From Pseudomonas sp. HN11 (GTDB lineage Bacteria > Pseudomonadota > Gammaproteobacteria > Pseudomonadales > Pseudomonadaceae), in contig NZ_CP089985.1 in NCBI RefSeq assembly GCF_021390155.1, positions 686,001 to 750,000 of the forward strand: a stretch of 64,000 nt of DNA, in the 5' to 3' direction. A program made the position numbers and the translations under genes. Positions 44,906 through 53,885 of this stretch are shown here, one piece after another (the first letter of the stretch is position 1; the number at the start of each line of letters is the position of its first letter). The notes beneath the pieces were generated by a model. That model worked only from the letters and a program-made list of their open reading frames with translations, made no database searches and was not told the DNA's origin.

Positions 44906-47103
44906 GGGCGTTGATCCTCCAAGTCCTTGGGTTTCCAAGTCTTCAACAGTAATGCATTGCTCACCACGCTGACGCTCGACAGCGCCATTGCCGCGCCCGC
45001 CAATACCGGGTTGAGCAAGCCGAACGCCGCCAGGGGAATGCCGATAAGGTTATACACAAATGCCCAGAACAGGTTCTGACGGATTTTTGCGTAGGTCTTG
45101 CGGCTGATCTCAAGGGCGGCGGGAACCAGGCGCGGATCGCCGCGCATCAGAGTGATACCGGCGGCGTGCATGGCCACGTCGGTGCCCCCCCCCATGGCGA
45201 TGCCGATATCGGCGGCGGCCAGGGCGGGAGCGTCGTTGATGCCGTCGCCGACCATGGCCACCACGCCGGTTTTTTTCAACTGGGCGACGGTGGCGGCTTT
45301 TTCGGCGGGCAGCACTTCGGCGTGCACATTGTCGATGCCCAACGCCTCGGCGACGACACGGGCGCTGCCGCGATTATCGCCGGTGAGTAAATGGCTGCTG
45401 ATGTGCTGGGCCTTGAGTTGTTGCACGGCTTCCAGCGCACCGGGTTTGAGGGTGTCACCGAACGCGAATAAACCCAGCACACGCGGTTGAGCACCTTGTT
45501 CAATCAACCAGGACAGCGTGCGGCCCTCGGCTTCCCAGGCGTTGGCGGAGTCGGCGAGGTCACCCGTGCTCAAGCCGCTTTCTTCCAGTAGGCGCCGATT
45601 GCCCAGGGCCAGTTGCCGGCCGTCCAGCGTGCCAGCGATGCCACGCCCGGTCAGGGATTGGCTGGCTGTCACATCCGCCACTGCCAGGCCTTGCTCCTTG
45701 CACGCTTCCTGCACCGCCTTGGCCAACGGGTGCTCACTGCCGCGTTGCAGCGCGCCAGCTTGTTGCAGCAGTAAAGCCTTGTTGGCATCCAGCGCCGCCA
45801 GGTGGGCGATTTTCGGCGTGCCGGAGGTGAGGGTGCCGGTTTTGTCGAAGACCACGGCGCTCACCTCATGGGCGCGTTCCAGGGCTTCGGCGTCCTTGAT
45901 CAGGATGCCGTGGCGCGCGGCGACACCCGTGCCGGCCATGATCGCAGTCGGCGTGGCCAGGCCCAGGGCGCACGGGCAGGCGATTACCAGCACGGCCACG
46001 GCGTTGATGATCGCGGTTTCCAGCGGCGCGCCGTACAGCCACCAACCCACCAGGGTGGCCAATGCCAGCACCAGCACGGCCGGGACGAAGACCTGGCTGA
46101 CTTTATCCACCAGCTTCTGGATCGGTGCCTTGGCGGCCTGGGCGTCTTCGACCAAACGGATGATCCGCGCCAGTACGCTTTCGGCGCCGAGGGCCAGGGT
46201 ACGCACCAGCAGGCGGCCTTCGCCGTTGATAGCACCACCGGTGACTGTATCGCCAGGCTGTTTCGGTACGGGCAGGCTTTCGCCGCTGATCAAGGATTCG
46301 TCGGCATGGCTTTGGCCTTCGACCACTTCACCGTCCACCGGGAAGCGTTCGCCAGGCTTGATCATGACCAGGTCGCCCAGCTTCAACGCATTGATGGCGA
46401 CATTTTCTTCACGGCCTTCAATGATCCGAATCGCGTGTTCAGGACGCAGGGCTTCCAGGGCGCGAATAGCGCTGGCAGTCTGGCGCTTGGCGCGGCTTTC
46501 CAGGTATTTGCCCAGTAGCACCAGGGCGATCACCACCGCCGAGGCTTCGAAGTATAGGTGTGGCGCCATGCCGGGCTGGGCGGTGAGCCATTCATACATA
46601 CTCAGGCCGTAACCGGCGCTGGTGCCGATGGCCACCAGCAGGTCCATGTTACCGGCACCGGCACGCACGGCTTTCCAGGCGGCGATATAAAAGCGTGCGC
46701 CGAAGATGAATTGCACGGGCGTAGCCAAGGCGAACTGTGCCCAAGCCGGCAGCATCCAGTGCAGGCCAAACGGTTCCACCAGCATCGGCAGCACCAGTGG
46801 CAATGCCAGCAGGATCGCCAGCAGCAGCGACCAACGCTCGCGCTGCAGGTGTTGGGCTTGATGGGCCTCGGTGATCGTTTCACTTTGGGACAGGGTGGCG
46901 GTGTAGCCCGCTTTGTCGACAGCGGCGATCAACACACCGGGGTCCATCTGGCCCAGCACTTCAACGTGGGCGCGTTCATTGGCCAGGTTGACGCTGACGC
47001 TTTGCACCCCCGGTACCTTGCCCAACGCGCGCTCGACCCGGCCGGCACAGCTGGCGCAGGTCATGCCGCTGATGGGCAGATCAAAGGTGGTGGATCCATT
47101 CAT
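44902..47103 (-). CDS. copA: Cu(I)-exporting P1B-type ATPase
   Basis: 733 residues; pumps Cu(I) out of the cytoplasm. One N-terminal heavy-metal domain (GMTCASC, about 13-19), membrane helices, the transport motif CPC in [13 protein letters not shown], phosphorylation motif DKTGTLTSG, and hinge GDGINDAP. Only one N-terminal metal domain, which is common in Pseudomonas. Start ATG 47103 has GGAGGA eight bases upstream. Driven by the CueR promoter at 47133-47163. Confidence 0.95.
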   Translation of the reverse strand: MNGSTTFDLPISGMTCASCAGRVERALGKVPGVQSVSVNLANERAHVEVLGQMDPGVLIAAVDKAGYTATLSQSETITEAHQAQHLQRERWSLLLAILLALPLVLPMLVEPFGLHWMLPAWAQFALATPVQFIFGARFYIAAWKAVRAGAGNMDLLVAIGTSAGYGLSMYEWLTAQPGMAPHLYFEASAVVIALVLLGKYLESRAKRQTASAIRALEALRPEHAIRIIEGREENVAINALKLGDLVMIKPGERFPVDGEVVEGQSHADESLISGESLPVPKQPGDTVTGGAINGEGRLLVRTLALGAESVLARIIRLVEDAQAAKAPIQKLVDKVSQVFVPAVLVLALATLVGWWLYGAPLETAIINAVAVLVIACPCALGLATPTAIMAGTGVAARHGILIKDAEALERAHEVSAVVFDKTGTLTSGTPKIAHLAALDANKALLLQQAGALQRGSEHPLAKAVQEACKEQGLAVADVTASQSLTGRGIAGTLDGRQLALGNRRLLEESGLSTGDLADSANAWEAEGRTLSWLIEQGAQPRVLGLFAFGDTLKPGALEAVQQLKAQHISSHLLTGDNRGSARVVAEALGIDNVHAEVLPAEKAATVAQLKKTGVVAMVGDGINDAPALAAADIGIAMGGGTDVAMHAAGITLMRGDPRLVPAALEISRKTYAKIRQNLFWAFVYNLIGIPLAAFGLLNPVLAGAAMALSSVSVVSNALLLKTWKPKDLEDQRP

Positions 47104-47132
47104 GGGGCAGTCCTCCAAGAGAAGTTGCGCCT

Positions 47133-47163
47133 AGGATCAACCTTGACCTGTGGGGAAGGTCAA
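47133..47163 (-). promoter_or_regulatory. CueR-type promoter of copA
   Basis: Minus strand: -35 TTGACC (47163-47158), 19-base spacer, -10 GATCCT (47138-47133). The spacer carries the inverted repeat GACC...GGTC. Element sequence and the 19-base spacing are the same type as the E. coli copA promoter, the long spacer that MerR-family activators compensate. The -35 lies eight bases inside from the stop of the upstream gene. Confidence 0.88.
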
Positions 47164-47170
47164 GCGCCCT

Positions 47171-47551
47171 TTAATATTCCAAACTGGCGGCTTTGAGGTA
47201 CATCCCATCCGGACCCTGGGCGATACGCAATTTGCGCACGTCACCGGCCTTGAGCGTGATGTTCTGCGCCGGCGGCGCCAACATGCCCGGCAGGCAGCCA
47301 GGGGATTGGCCTGGCAGCAGCTTCAGGCGCAAGGACAGATTGCCTGCCGGCAGATTGAACGATGTGGCTTGCTCCTGGAACAGCCGGCCCGCCAGCTGGT
47401 CATTCAGGTACAGGCCGATTTCGCAGTTGGTCGGCACTTCCAGGCGTTCCCGGGAAATGATCAACACCGCATAGTCTTCTGCGGCGAAGGCTTGGGGCGC
47501 AGCGGCCGACAAACTCATCAGGCCCGCAAGGGCAAAAAACGACCAGCGCAT
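47171..47551 (-). CDS. Exported protein of unknown function upstream of copA
   Basis: 126 residues with a signal peptide (MRWSFFALAGLMSLSAAAPQ, cleaved after AFA near residue 23). The mature part is beta-rich with two cysteines (PTNCEIGLYLND and GQSPGCLPGML), which could form a disulfide. No family is recognised. ATG 47551 is the first start giving a signal peptide. It lies between the two CueR promoters, on the copA strand and 67 bases upstream of it, so it could feed into copA, but a copper role is inference only. Confidence 0.75.
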   Translation of the reverse strand: MRWSFFALAGLMSLSAAAPQAFAAEDYAVLIISRERLEVPTNCEIGLYLNDQLAGRLFQEQATSFNLPAGNLSLRLKLLPGQSPGCLPGMLAPPAQNITLKAGDVRKLRIAQGPDGMYLKAASLEY

Positions 47552-47638
47552 GGCGAATGCTCCGTGGTGTGAATCAAAGATGGGTGAAGCTTGGCCTTTG
47601 AAGCGGCCAAATACCAGCCCGGCAGAAGTTTGCGGAAC

Positions 47639-47669
47639 TTGACCTTGCCATCGTGGCAAGGTCGAGACT
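47639..47669 (+). promoter_or_regulatory. CueR-type promoter of copZ
   Basis: Plus strand: -35 TTGACC (47639-47644), 19-base spacer 47645-47663, -10 GAGACT (47664-47669). The region contains the inverted repeat GACCTTGCCA-TCG-TGGCAAGGTC. Same architecture as the copA promoter at 47133-47163, so both genes should respond to Cu(I) through CueR. The copZ start is 30 bases downstream. Confidence 0.88.
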
Positions 47670-47698
47670 GGGTCCTACCTCATCAAAGGAGTCATGTC

Positions 47699-47896
47699 AT
47701 GCAAGTATTCAGCGTTGAAGGAATGACCTGCGGCCATTGCGTTCGAGCGGTGACCCAGGCAGTGCAGAGCCAGGATCCGGCGGCCAGCGTGAAAGTCGAC
47801 CTGGCGACCAAGGAAGTGGGCGTCGAAAGCCGCTTGTCTGCCGAGCAAGTGATCGCGACAATCACCGAAGAGGGCTATAGCGCCAGGCTCGCCTGA
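47699..47896 (+). CDS. copZ: Copper chaperone CopZ
   Basis: 65-residue Atx1-like heavy-metal-associated protein that carries Cu(I) to CopA. The metal site is GMTCGHC (about residues 8-14), with the ferredoxin-like fold completed by VKVDLATKEVGVES and EEGYSARLA. AAAGGAG lies 7 bases before ATG 47699. Divergent from the copA side of the cluster and with its own CueR promoter. Confidence 0.94.
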   Translation: MQVFSVEGMTCGHCVRAVTQAVQSQDPAASVKVDLATKEVGVESRLSAEQVIATITEEGYSARLA

Positions 47897-47899
47897 CGC

Positions 47900-47928
47900 G
47901 AACAAATAGTTAGCGAGCTATCGTGTTC
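47900..47928. terminator. Weak hairpin after copZ
   Basis: GAACA-A-ATAG and CTAT-CG-TGTTC form a 9-bp interrupted stem starting 4 bases after the copZ stop. No T-run follows, so terminator strength is doubtful. Confidence 0.4.
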
Positions 47929-47981
47929 AATGCACCCAAGCGCGGCTAGACTATCGGGCTGCCGTCTCACTTGGGTGCCCG

Positions 47982-49175
47982 ATGAACCTACGCATAATCC
48001 TGATTTTGGGTGCCTTGAGCGCCTTCGCGCCATTAGCGATCGATTTTTACCTGCCCGGTTTTCCGGCCATGGCCAAGGCCTTCGCGACCGATGAAAAACA
48101 CATCCAACTGACCCTGGCGGTGTATTTCGGTGGCCTGGCCATCGGCCAATTGATCTATGGCCCGCTGGCGGACCGCTTTGGTCGACGCGGTCCGCTGCTC
48201 AGTGGTGTCACGCTGTTTACCCTGGCTTCGTTTGCCTGCGCCTTTGCGCCATCCCTGGAATGGCTGATCGGCGCGCGTTTCGTGCAGGCCCTCGGTGGCT
48301 GCGCCGGCATGGTGATTTCCCGCGCGGTGGTCAGTGACAAATGCGACGCGGTCGGCTCGGCCAAAGTGTTTTCCCAACTAATGCTGGTCACCGGGCTGGC
48401 GCCGATCCTTGCACCGCTGGCGGGCGGGCTGATGGTGGGAATATGGGGCTGGCAGTCGATTTTTCTCGCTCTGTCGATCTTCAGCGTGATGGCGGCCATC
48501 GCCGTGGCCGTCGGGCTGCCGGAAACATTCCCGGCCCATCAACCGCGTCAGCCGTTGTCCGGGTCGTTGCGTCGCTATGCCGCGCTGTTGTCGGACCGGG
48601 TTTATCTGGGGTATGCCCTCACCGGTGGTATTTCGATTGCCGGGATGTTTGCCTACATCGCCGGTTCACCTTTCGTCTTCATCCAGCTCTACGGCGTGCC
48701 TGCTGAGCATTATGGTTGGCTGTTTGGTTCCAACGCTGCGGGCTTTATCCTGGTGGCGCAAGTCAACGCGCGATTGCTGTCCAAGCGTGGCCCGGCGTTT
48801 CTGTTGTCGCGCAGTGTGTGGGTCTATCTGCTGGCAGCGTTGACTTTGCTGGGTATCGCGGCGTTGCGCACCGATGCGCTGTGGCCATTGCTGGTGCCCT
48901 TGTTTATCTGCATCGCCAGTCTGGGCTGCATTCTGCCCAATACCTCGGCCTGTGCCATGAGCGGGCAGGGTGCACGGGCCGGCAGCGCTTCGGCGTTGCT
49001 CGGCTGCATCCAGTTCGGCGTGGCGGCGGGAGCGGCGTCGTTGGTCGGGGTTCTGCACGACGGCACGGCGATGCCGATGGCCATGGTCATCAGCTTGTGC
49101 GGTGTGTTGGCGGTGACGATTGCGATGTCGACCCAACGCCTGCAACGCAAACGGGCTTTGCAGGCGCAGGTCTGA
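47982..49175 (+). CDS. Bcr/CflA family multidrug MFS transporter
   Basis: 397 residues, 12 predicted membrane helices. Typical drug:H+ antiporter-1 features: LAIDFYLPGFPAMAKAF in helix 1, GPLADRFGRRGPLL in loop 2-3 and RFVQALGGCAGMVISRAVV. Family members export bicyclomycin, chloramphenicol or sulfonamides; the substrate here is unknown. Start ATG 47982. Followed by a small convergent gene after 8 bases. Confidence 0.9.
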   Translation: MNLRIILILGALSAFAPLAIDFYLPGFPAMAKAFATDEKHIQLTLAVYFGGLAIGQLIYGPLADRFGRRGPLLSGVTLFTLASFACAFAPSLEWLIGARFVQALGGCAGMVISRAVVSDKCDAVGSAKVFSQLMLVTGLAPILAPLAGGLMVGIWGWQSIFLALSIFSVMAAIAVAVGLPETFPAHQPRQPLSGSLRRYAALLSDRVYLGYALTGGISIAGMFAYIAGSPFVFIQLYGVPAEHYGWLFGSNAAGFILVAQVNARLLSKRGPAFLLSRSVWVYLLAALTLLGIAALRTDALWPLLVPLFICIASLGCILPNTSACAMSGQGARAGSASALLGCIQFGVAAGAASLVGVLHDGTAMPMAMVISLCGVLAVTIAMSTQRLQRKRALQAQV

Positions 49176-49183
49176 ACAGTGGA

Positions 49184-49366
49184 TCAGCCAGCGGCGGAGC
49201 GCTGCTGGCTGTTTGGAAAACGGTGAGGGGCCTGGATACGCGCTTGCAGGGTGTCGGCAAAGGCACGGGCCTCGGCCTCGGTGCGGAAGGTGAAGGCGTC
49301 CTGGTCGAGACGGACCTGCCATTTATTGCCTGCGGATTTTGCTAACGCTTTTATCAGGATTTTCAT
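49184..49366 (-). CDS. Small conserved-looking protein of unknown function
   Basis: 60 residues (MKILIKALAKSAGNKWQVRL, then DAFTFRTEAEARAFADTLQA). The alternating pattern with an aromatic, basic N-terminal strand pair and a C-terminal helix resembles small DUF2188-like or double-psi stand-alone proteins, but I do not recognise the family. ATG 49366 with GAGGAAG eight bases upstream. The stop is 8 bases from the convergent MFS gene. Confidence 0.65.
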   Translation of the reverse strand: MKILIKALAKSAGNKWQVRLDQDAFTFRTEAEARAFADTLQARIQAPHRFPNSQQRSAAG

Positions 49367-49464
49367 TGCTGACTTCCTCACGTAAAAGAATCGTGGCAAA
49401 GGCGGCCAATATAAACCCGAATACGCTCACAAAGATGACAAAGGTCAACTCTCTGACTAGCGGT

Positions 49465-49496
49465 GTCGTCCATTACTCACATGAATAATGGACGAC
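49465..49496. other. Perfect inverted repeat between small gene and zinc-type reductase
   Basis: GTCGTCCATTA (49465-49475) and TAATGGACGAC (49486-49496) are exact reverse complements with a 10-base centre. It lies 17 bases after the reductase stop (minus strand) and about 100 bases upstream of the small gene start. No T-run is adjacent on the minus strand, so it may be an operator or mRNA 3' stabiliser rather than a terminator. Confidence 0.55.
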
Positions 49497-49512
49497 CCTG
49501 ACAGCTATTATT

Positions 49513-50526
49513 TCAGAAACCTTCCAGCACGATCTTGCCCTTGGCCTTGCCGCTTTCCAGCAATGCATGGGCGCGCCGCAGGTTCGCCGCATTGATCACA
49601 CCGAAGTGCTCGCCCATCGTGGTTTTCAGGGTGCCGGCGTCGATCAGTTCGGCCACGCGGTTGAGCAGGTTGTGCTGTTCGATCATGTCCGGGGTCTCGA
49701 ACATCGAACGCGTGTACATGAACTCCCAGTGCAACGACAGACTCTTGCGCTTGAGCTTGCTGACGTCCAGCGCCTTGGGATCGTCGATCAGCGCCAGCTT
49801 GCCCTGGGGTTGCAGAGCTTCGACCAACTGGTCCAGGTGATGATCGGTCTGGGTCAGGCTGGCGACGTGGGTCACCTGCGGGTGGCCGGCGGCTTTCAAC
49901 GCTTCGCTCAGCGGTTGGCTGTGGTCGATCACCAGGTCGGCGCCGAGGGCCTTGGCCCACTCTTGGGTTTCCGGGCGAGAAGCGGTGCCGATCACTTTCA
50001 ACGCGGTGAGCTGGCTGGCGAGTTGGGTCAGGATCGATCCCACGCCACCGGCAGCGCCAACGATCAGCAGGCTCTGGCCTTCATTCTGTTGACCTTCCTG
50101 GACTTGCAGGCGTTCGAACAGCAACTCCCAGGCGGTGATGGCGGTCAGCGGCAGCGCGGCGGCTTCGGCAAAGCCCAGGCTTTTCGGCATATGGCCGACG
50201 ATGCGTTCATCCACGGTGTGCAGTTCGCTGTTGCCGCCCGGACGCACCAGTGAACCCGCGTAAAACACCTTGTCACCGGCCTTGAACAGCGTCACGTCGC
50301 TGCCGACGGCCTTGACCACACCGGCCACGTCCCAGCCCAGCACCTTGGCGGCGCCATTTTCCGGGGCGACGTTCTGGCGCACCTTGGTGTCCACCGGGTT
50401 GACCGAGATGGCTCTGACTTCCACCAACAGGTCACGCGGGCCAGCGACGGGCGCTGGCAGTTCGATGTCTTGCAGGGCGTTGGGATCGTTGATCGGCAGT
50501 GAGGCGTAGTAGGCAATGGCTTTCAT
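49513..50526 (-). CDS. Zinc-type alcohol dehydrogenase-like / NADPH:quinone reductase family protein
   Basis: 337-residue medium-chain dehydrogenase/reductase. Features are the N-terminal GroES fold (ISVNPVDTKVRQN, VLGWDVAGVVKAVGSDVTLF), the nucleotide loop VGAAGGVGSILTQLASQ and IGTASRPETQEWAKALGADL. No catalytic zinc cysteines are seen at the usual place, so it probably reduces quinones or enals with NADPH. 21 bases after the ABM monooxygenase gene; both are divergent from a LysR regulator that likely controls them. Confidence 0.88.
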   Translation of the reverse strand: MKAIAYYASLPINDPNALQDIELPAPVAGPRDLLVEVRAISVNPVDTKVRQNVAPENGAAKVLGWDVAGVVKAVGSDVTLFKAGDKVFYAGSLVRPGGNSELHTVDERIVGHMPKSLGFAEAAALPLTAITAWELLFERLQVQEGQQNEGQSLLIVGAAGGVGSILTQLASQLTALKVIGTASRPETQEWAKALGADLVIDHSQPLSEALKAAGHPQVTHVASLTQTDHHLDQLVEALQPQGKLALIDDPKALDVSKLKRKSLSLHWEFMYTRSMFETPDMIEQHNLLNRVAELIDAGTLKTTMGEHFGVINAANLRRAHALLESGKAKGKIVLEGF

Positions 50527-50547
50527 GATGGCTCCAGAAAAGGGGGA

Positions 50548-50841
50548 TCAGGCGAGAAACTTCAGGCGCTTGAGTTCGAAGTGTTCGATCACATCAGCGG
50601 CCTTGGCGCGAAAGCTCTGGATATGCGCGCTCTGGTCGTGGTCGGCCAGCGCCGCGTCGTCACTCCAGCGTTCGAGCATGTAGAAGGTTTCGGGGTGTTG
50701 CAGATCCTGGTGCAAGTCGTATTGCTCGCAACCGGCTTCCAGGCGAGTGGGTTCCAGCAGGCCGCGCAGCAAAGTTTCCAGGGTGGCCTGTTGGCCAGGT
50801 TTGGCGATCAGCGTGGCGATGACGTTAAAGGCGGTGGGCAT
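50548..50841 (-). CDS. ABM-domain putative quinol monooxygenase
   Basis: 97-residue dimeric alpha-beta barrel protein of the YgiN-like antibiotic biosynthesis monooxygenase family (MPTAFNVIATLIAKPGQQAT; RLEAGCEQYDLHQDLQHPET; FYMLERWSDDAALADHDQS). Members act on quinols or similar aromatics without cofactor. TGGAG precedes ATG 50841. Operon with the downstream reductase, a common redox-stress pairing. Confidence 0.87.
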   Translation of the reverse strand: MPTAFNVIATLIAKPGQQATLETLLRGLLEPTRLEAGCEQYDLHQDLQHPETFYMLERWSDDAALADHDQSAHIQSFRAKAADVIEHFELKRLKFLA

Positions 50842-50926
50842 CTTCAGCTCCAGACAGGTGATGAACGGGATGCAGAGATGATTGGCTATTTCCCGTACAG
50901 ATAAAAGCGGCTAAAACAGCAGTCTG

Positions 50927-50945
50927 TTTCAACAAAATATTGAAA
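50927..50945. promoter_or_regulatory. Candidate LysR-type operator
   Basis: TTTCAA-N7-TTGAAA, a perfect 6-bp inverted repeat in an AT-rich centre, 15 bases upstream of the LysR start and about 85 bases from the divergent ABM gene. Dyads of this kind between a LysR gene and its divergent target are the usual recognition sites. Confidence 0.6.
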
Positions 50946-50959
50946 ATTGGCGGGGATGC

Positions 50960-51886
50960 ATGCTGCGTTTTGATGATTTGCAATTGTTTGTGCGTGCAGC
51001 TGACTTGGGCAGCCTGTCGGCTGCGGCACGGGTGATGGACTTGTCGCCTGCCGTGGCGAGTGCGGCACTCAAGCGTATCGAACAGCAACTGGGTACGCGT
51101 TTGCTCGCACGCTCCACCCGAAGCCTGCGCCTGACCGCCGAAGGTGAAGGCTTTCTGGAATATGCCCGCGCTGCGCTGAGCTCGCTGGACGAGGGGCGGC
51201 GCTTATTGGCCAGCGGCCAGGACCATGTCAGCGGGGTGCTGCAACTGTCGGCCCCTTCGGATTTTGGGCGCAACCAATTGCTGCCATGGCTGGATGAATT
51301 CCAGCGGGAGTACCCACAACTTACCGTGCGCCTGTTATTGGGTGATCGGATTGCCGATCTGTTCCGCCAGCCGGTGGACATCGCCTTGCGTTACGGTGAG
51401 CCAGAAGACTCCAGCCTAATTGCACTGCCCGTCGCGCCGAACAACGTCCGTGTGCTGTGCGCGTCGCCCGGCTACCTTGCGCGCTACGGCGAGCCCCGGC
51501 ACCTGGAGCAACTGGCCCAGCACAATTGCCTGTTGTATATGCTCGGTAGCCGGGTCCACGACCACTGGACCTTTCACGACGGTAAACGCGAAGTCAGTCT
51601 GACCGTCACCGGCGACCGGTTCAGTGATGATGCGGATGTGGTCCGCCGCTGGGCGGTGGCGGGCGTGGGCATTGCCTACAAATCCTGGCTGGATGTGTGT
51701 ACCGACGTGTTGGCCGGGCGTTTGCGCCTGATCCTGCCGGAGCTGCGTGGCGAGCGTACCCCGCTCAATCTGTTGTGTGCTCATCGCGCACAACTGAGCA
51801 AGCCCATCAACCTGTTGCGGGAAATGCTTGTCTCCCGTTGTGCGACGTTGACCGCTCAATTACCGGAACGATTGAGCTCTACGTAA
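50960..51886 (+). CDS. LysR-family transcriptional regulator
   Basis: 308 residues. N-terminal winged helix-turn-helix (LFVRAADLGSLSAAARVMDL, then AVASAALKRIEQQLGTRLLA, STRSLRLTAEGEGFLEYAR), then a type 2 periplasmic-binding effector domain. Resembles the PA0-type regulators of quinone/redox genes. Divergent from the ABM-reductase pair, the likely targets. Confidence 0.9.
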   Translation: MLRFDDLQLFVRAADLGSLSAAARVMDLSPAVASAALKRIEQQLGTRLLARSTRSLRLTAEGEGFLEYARAALSSLDEGRRLLASGQDHVSGVLQLSAPSDFGRNQLLPWLDEFQREYPQLTVRLLLGDRIADLFRQPVDIALRYGEPEDSSLIALPVAPNNVRVLCASPGYLARYGEPRHLEQLAQHNCLLYMLGSRVHDHWTFHDGKREVSLTVTGDRFSDDADVVRRWAVAGVGIAYKSWLDVCTDVLAGRLRLILPELRGERTPLNLLCAHRAQLSKPINLLREMLVSRCATLTAQLPERLSST

Positions 51887-52023
51887 CGCCCTCCACCACA
51901 GCAGGAAATTTCACTCAGATCCCGTCCCTATCCAGGCTGTCAGACGCCGTGGAACCGGCGATTTGCGGTCCTATACTTTGGCGTCAACCTCATTAGAAAA
52001 ATAAGCCAATAGGGAGTGAAACG

Positions 52024-52713
52024 ATGGAAGAAGCACCTTGCATCAGTCGCATCGCCAGCTTGCTCGCCGAACCCAAGCGCACCGCCATGATATGGGCGTT
52101 GATGGATGGCTCGGCCAGGTCGCCGGTAGAGCTGGCGATGCTCGCCGGGTTGTCACCGACATCCGCCAATGCGCACCTGGCGCGACTGACTGCCGGTGGT
52201 TTGCTGCGGGTAGAGGCCAGGCGTGGCAAGCGCCTGTTTCGCGTAGCGGCACCTGATGTCAGCGCTGCCATTGATGCCTTGGCCAGGACCACCATGGCTT
52301 GCGCCGCACGCAATGCACCGGATGCCTTACCGCCGGCCCTGATTGCTCCGGCGCTGTTACGTCATGCCCGGTTGTGCCATGGACACCTCGGCGGGGAATT
52401 GGGCGCGCAGTTGTATCAACATCTGCTGGACGCCGGCTGGATCGAGCACCATGAGCAGCGTGCCGATATCACGGTCAAAGGCGCGCAGCGCCTGGCAAAC
52501 CTGGGGATTTTTACCCAAGGCCTGGCGTCGCCGCTGGTATGTAATTGTTACGACTGGAGTCAGCACCAACCTCATCTGGGTGGTGCGTTGGGGGTGGGGT
52601 TGTTGCAATTATTTCTGCAGTCGAACTGGATCAGTGTGATCAACGAGTCCCAGGCTTTACGGGTCAACGCCGTAGGACATCGGGAAATTACGCGATTGGC
52701 CATGCCTGCGTGA
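52024..52713 (+). CDS. ArsR-family HTH regulator with long C-terminal domain
   Basis: 229 residues, twice the length of a classical ArsR protein. The winged helix is N-terminal (ISRIASLLAEPKRTAMIWAL; LAGLSPTSANAHLARLTAGG). The C-terminal half contains ARLCHGHLGGELGAQLYQHLL, a Cys/His-containing segment typical of a helix-turn-helix DUF subgroup found in pseudomonads, and PLVCNCYDWSQHQPHLGGAL. Ligand unknown; C and H residues could bind metal or sense oxidation. AGGGAG precedes ATG 52024. A hairpin overlaps the stop codon. Confidence 0.85.
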   Translation: MEEAPCISRIASLLAEPKRTAMIWALMDGSARSPVELAMLAGLSPTSANAHLARLTAGGLLRVEARRGKRLFRVAAPDVSAAIDALARTTMACAARNAPDALPPALIAPALLRHARLCHGHLGGELGAQLYQHLLDAGWIEHHEQRADITVKGAQRLANLGIFTQGLASPLVCNCYDWSQHQPHLGGALGVGLLQLFLQSNWISVINESQALRVNAVGHREITRLAMPA

Positions 52714-52724
52714 CATGGCCAATC
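52694..52724. terminator. Hairpin spanning the ArsR-type gene stop codon
   Basis: GATTGGCCATG (52694-52704) and CATGGCCAATC (52714-52724) form a perfect 11-bp stem with a 9-base loop that contains the TGA stop. CTTTTC follows on the plus strand. It likely terminates the ArsR-type transcript and also the convergent adenosine deaminase transcript, whose stop is 14 bases away. Confidence 0.75.
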
Positions 52725-52737
52725 CTTTTCTACCTGG

Positions 52738-53805
<1,068 letters not shown>

Positions 53806-53885
53806 CTAAGGTGTAACGAAACGTTAGCGGCGTGACGCAGTCTGTACCCCATCAATGACTGATTTGCCGCACTAAAAGGCCCGGA

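Noticed and set aside
47171..47551. Assigning the exported protein upstream of copA as a copper-binding protein
   Set aside because: Only two cysteines and no Met/His-rich copper motif are seen; the location is the only argument.
49465..49496. Insertion-sequence terminal inverted repeats
   Set aside because: The arms enclose only 10 bases and there is no transposase or target duplication.
51887..52023. Sigma-70 promoter upstream of the ArsR-type gene (TATACT near 51972)
   Set aside because: A -10-like hexamer is present but the -35 partner (GTGGAA) is poor, so it is not listed as a feature.
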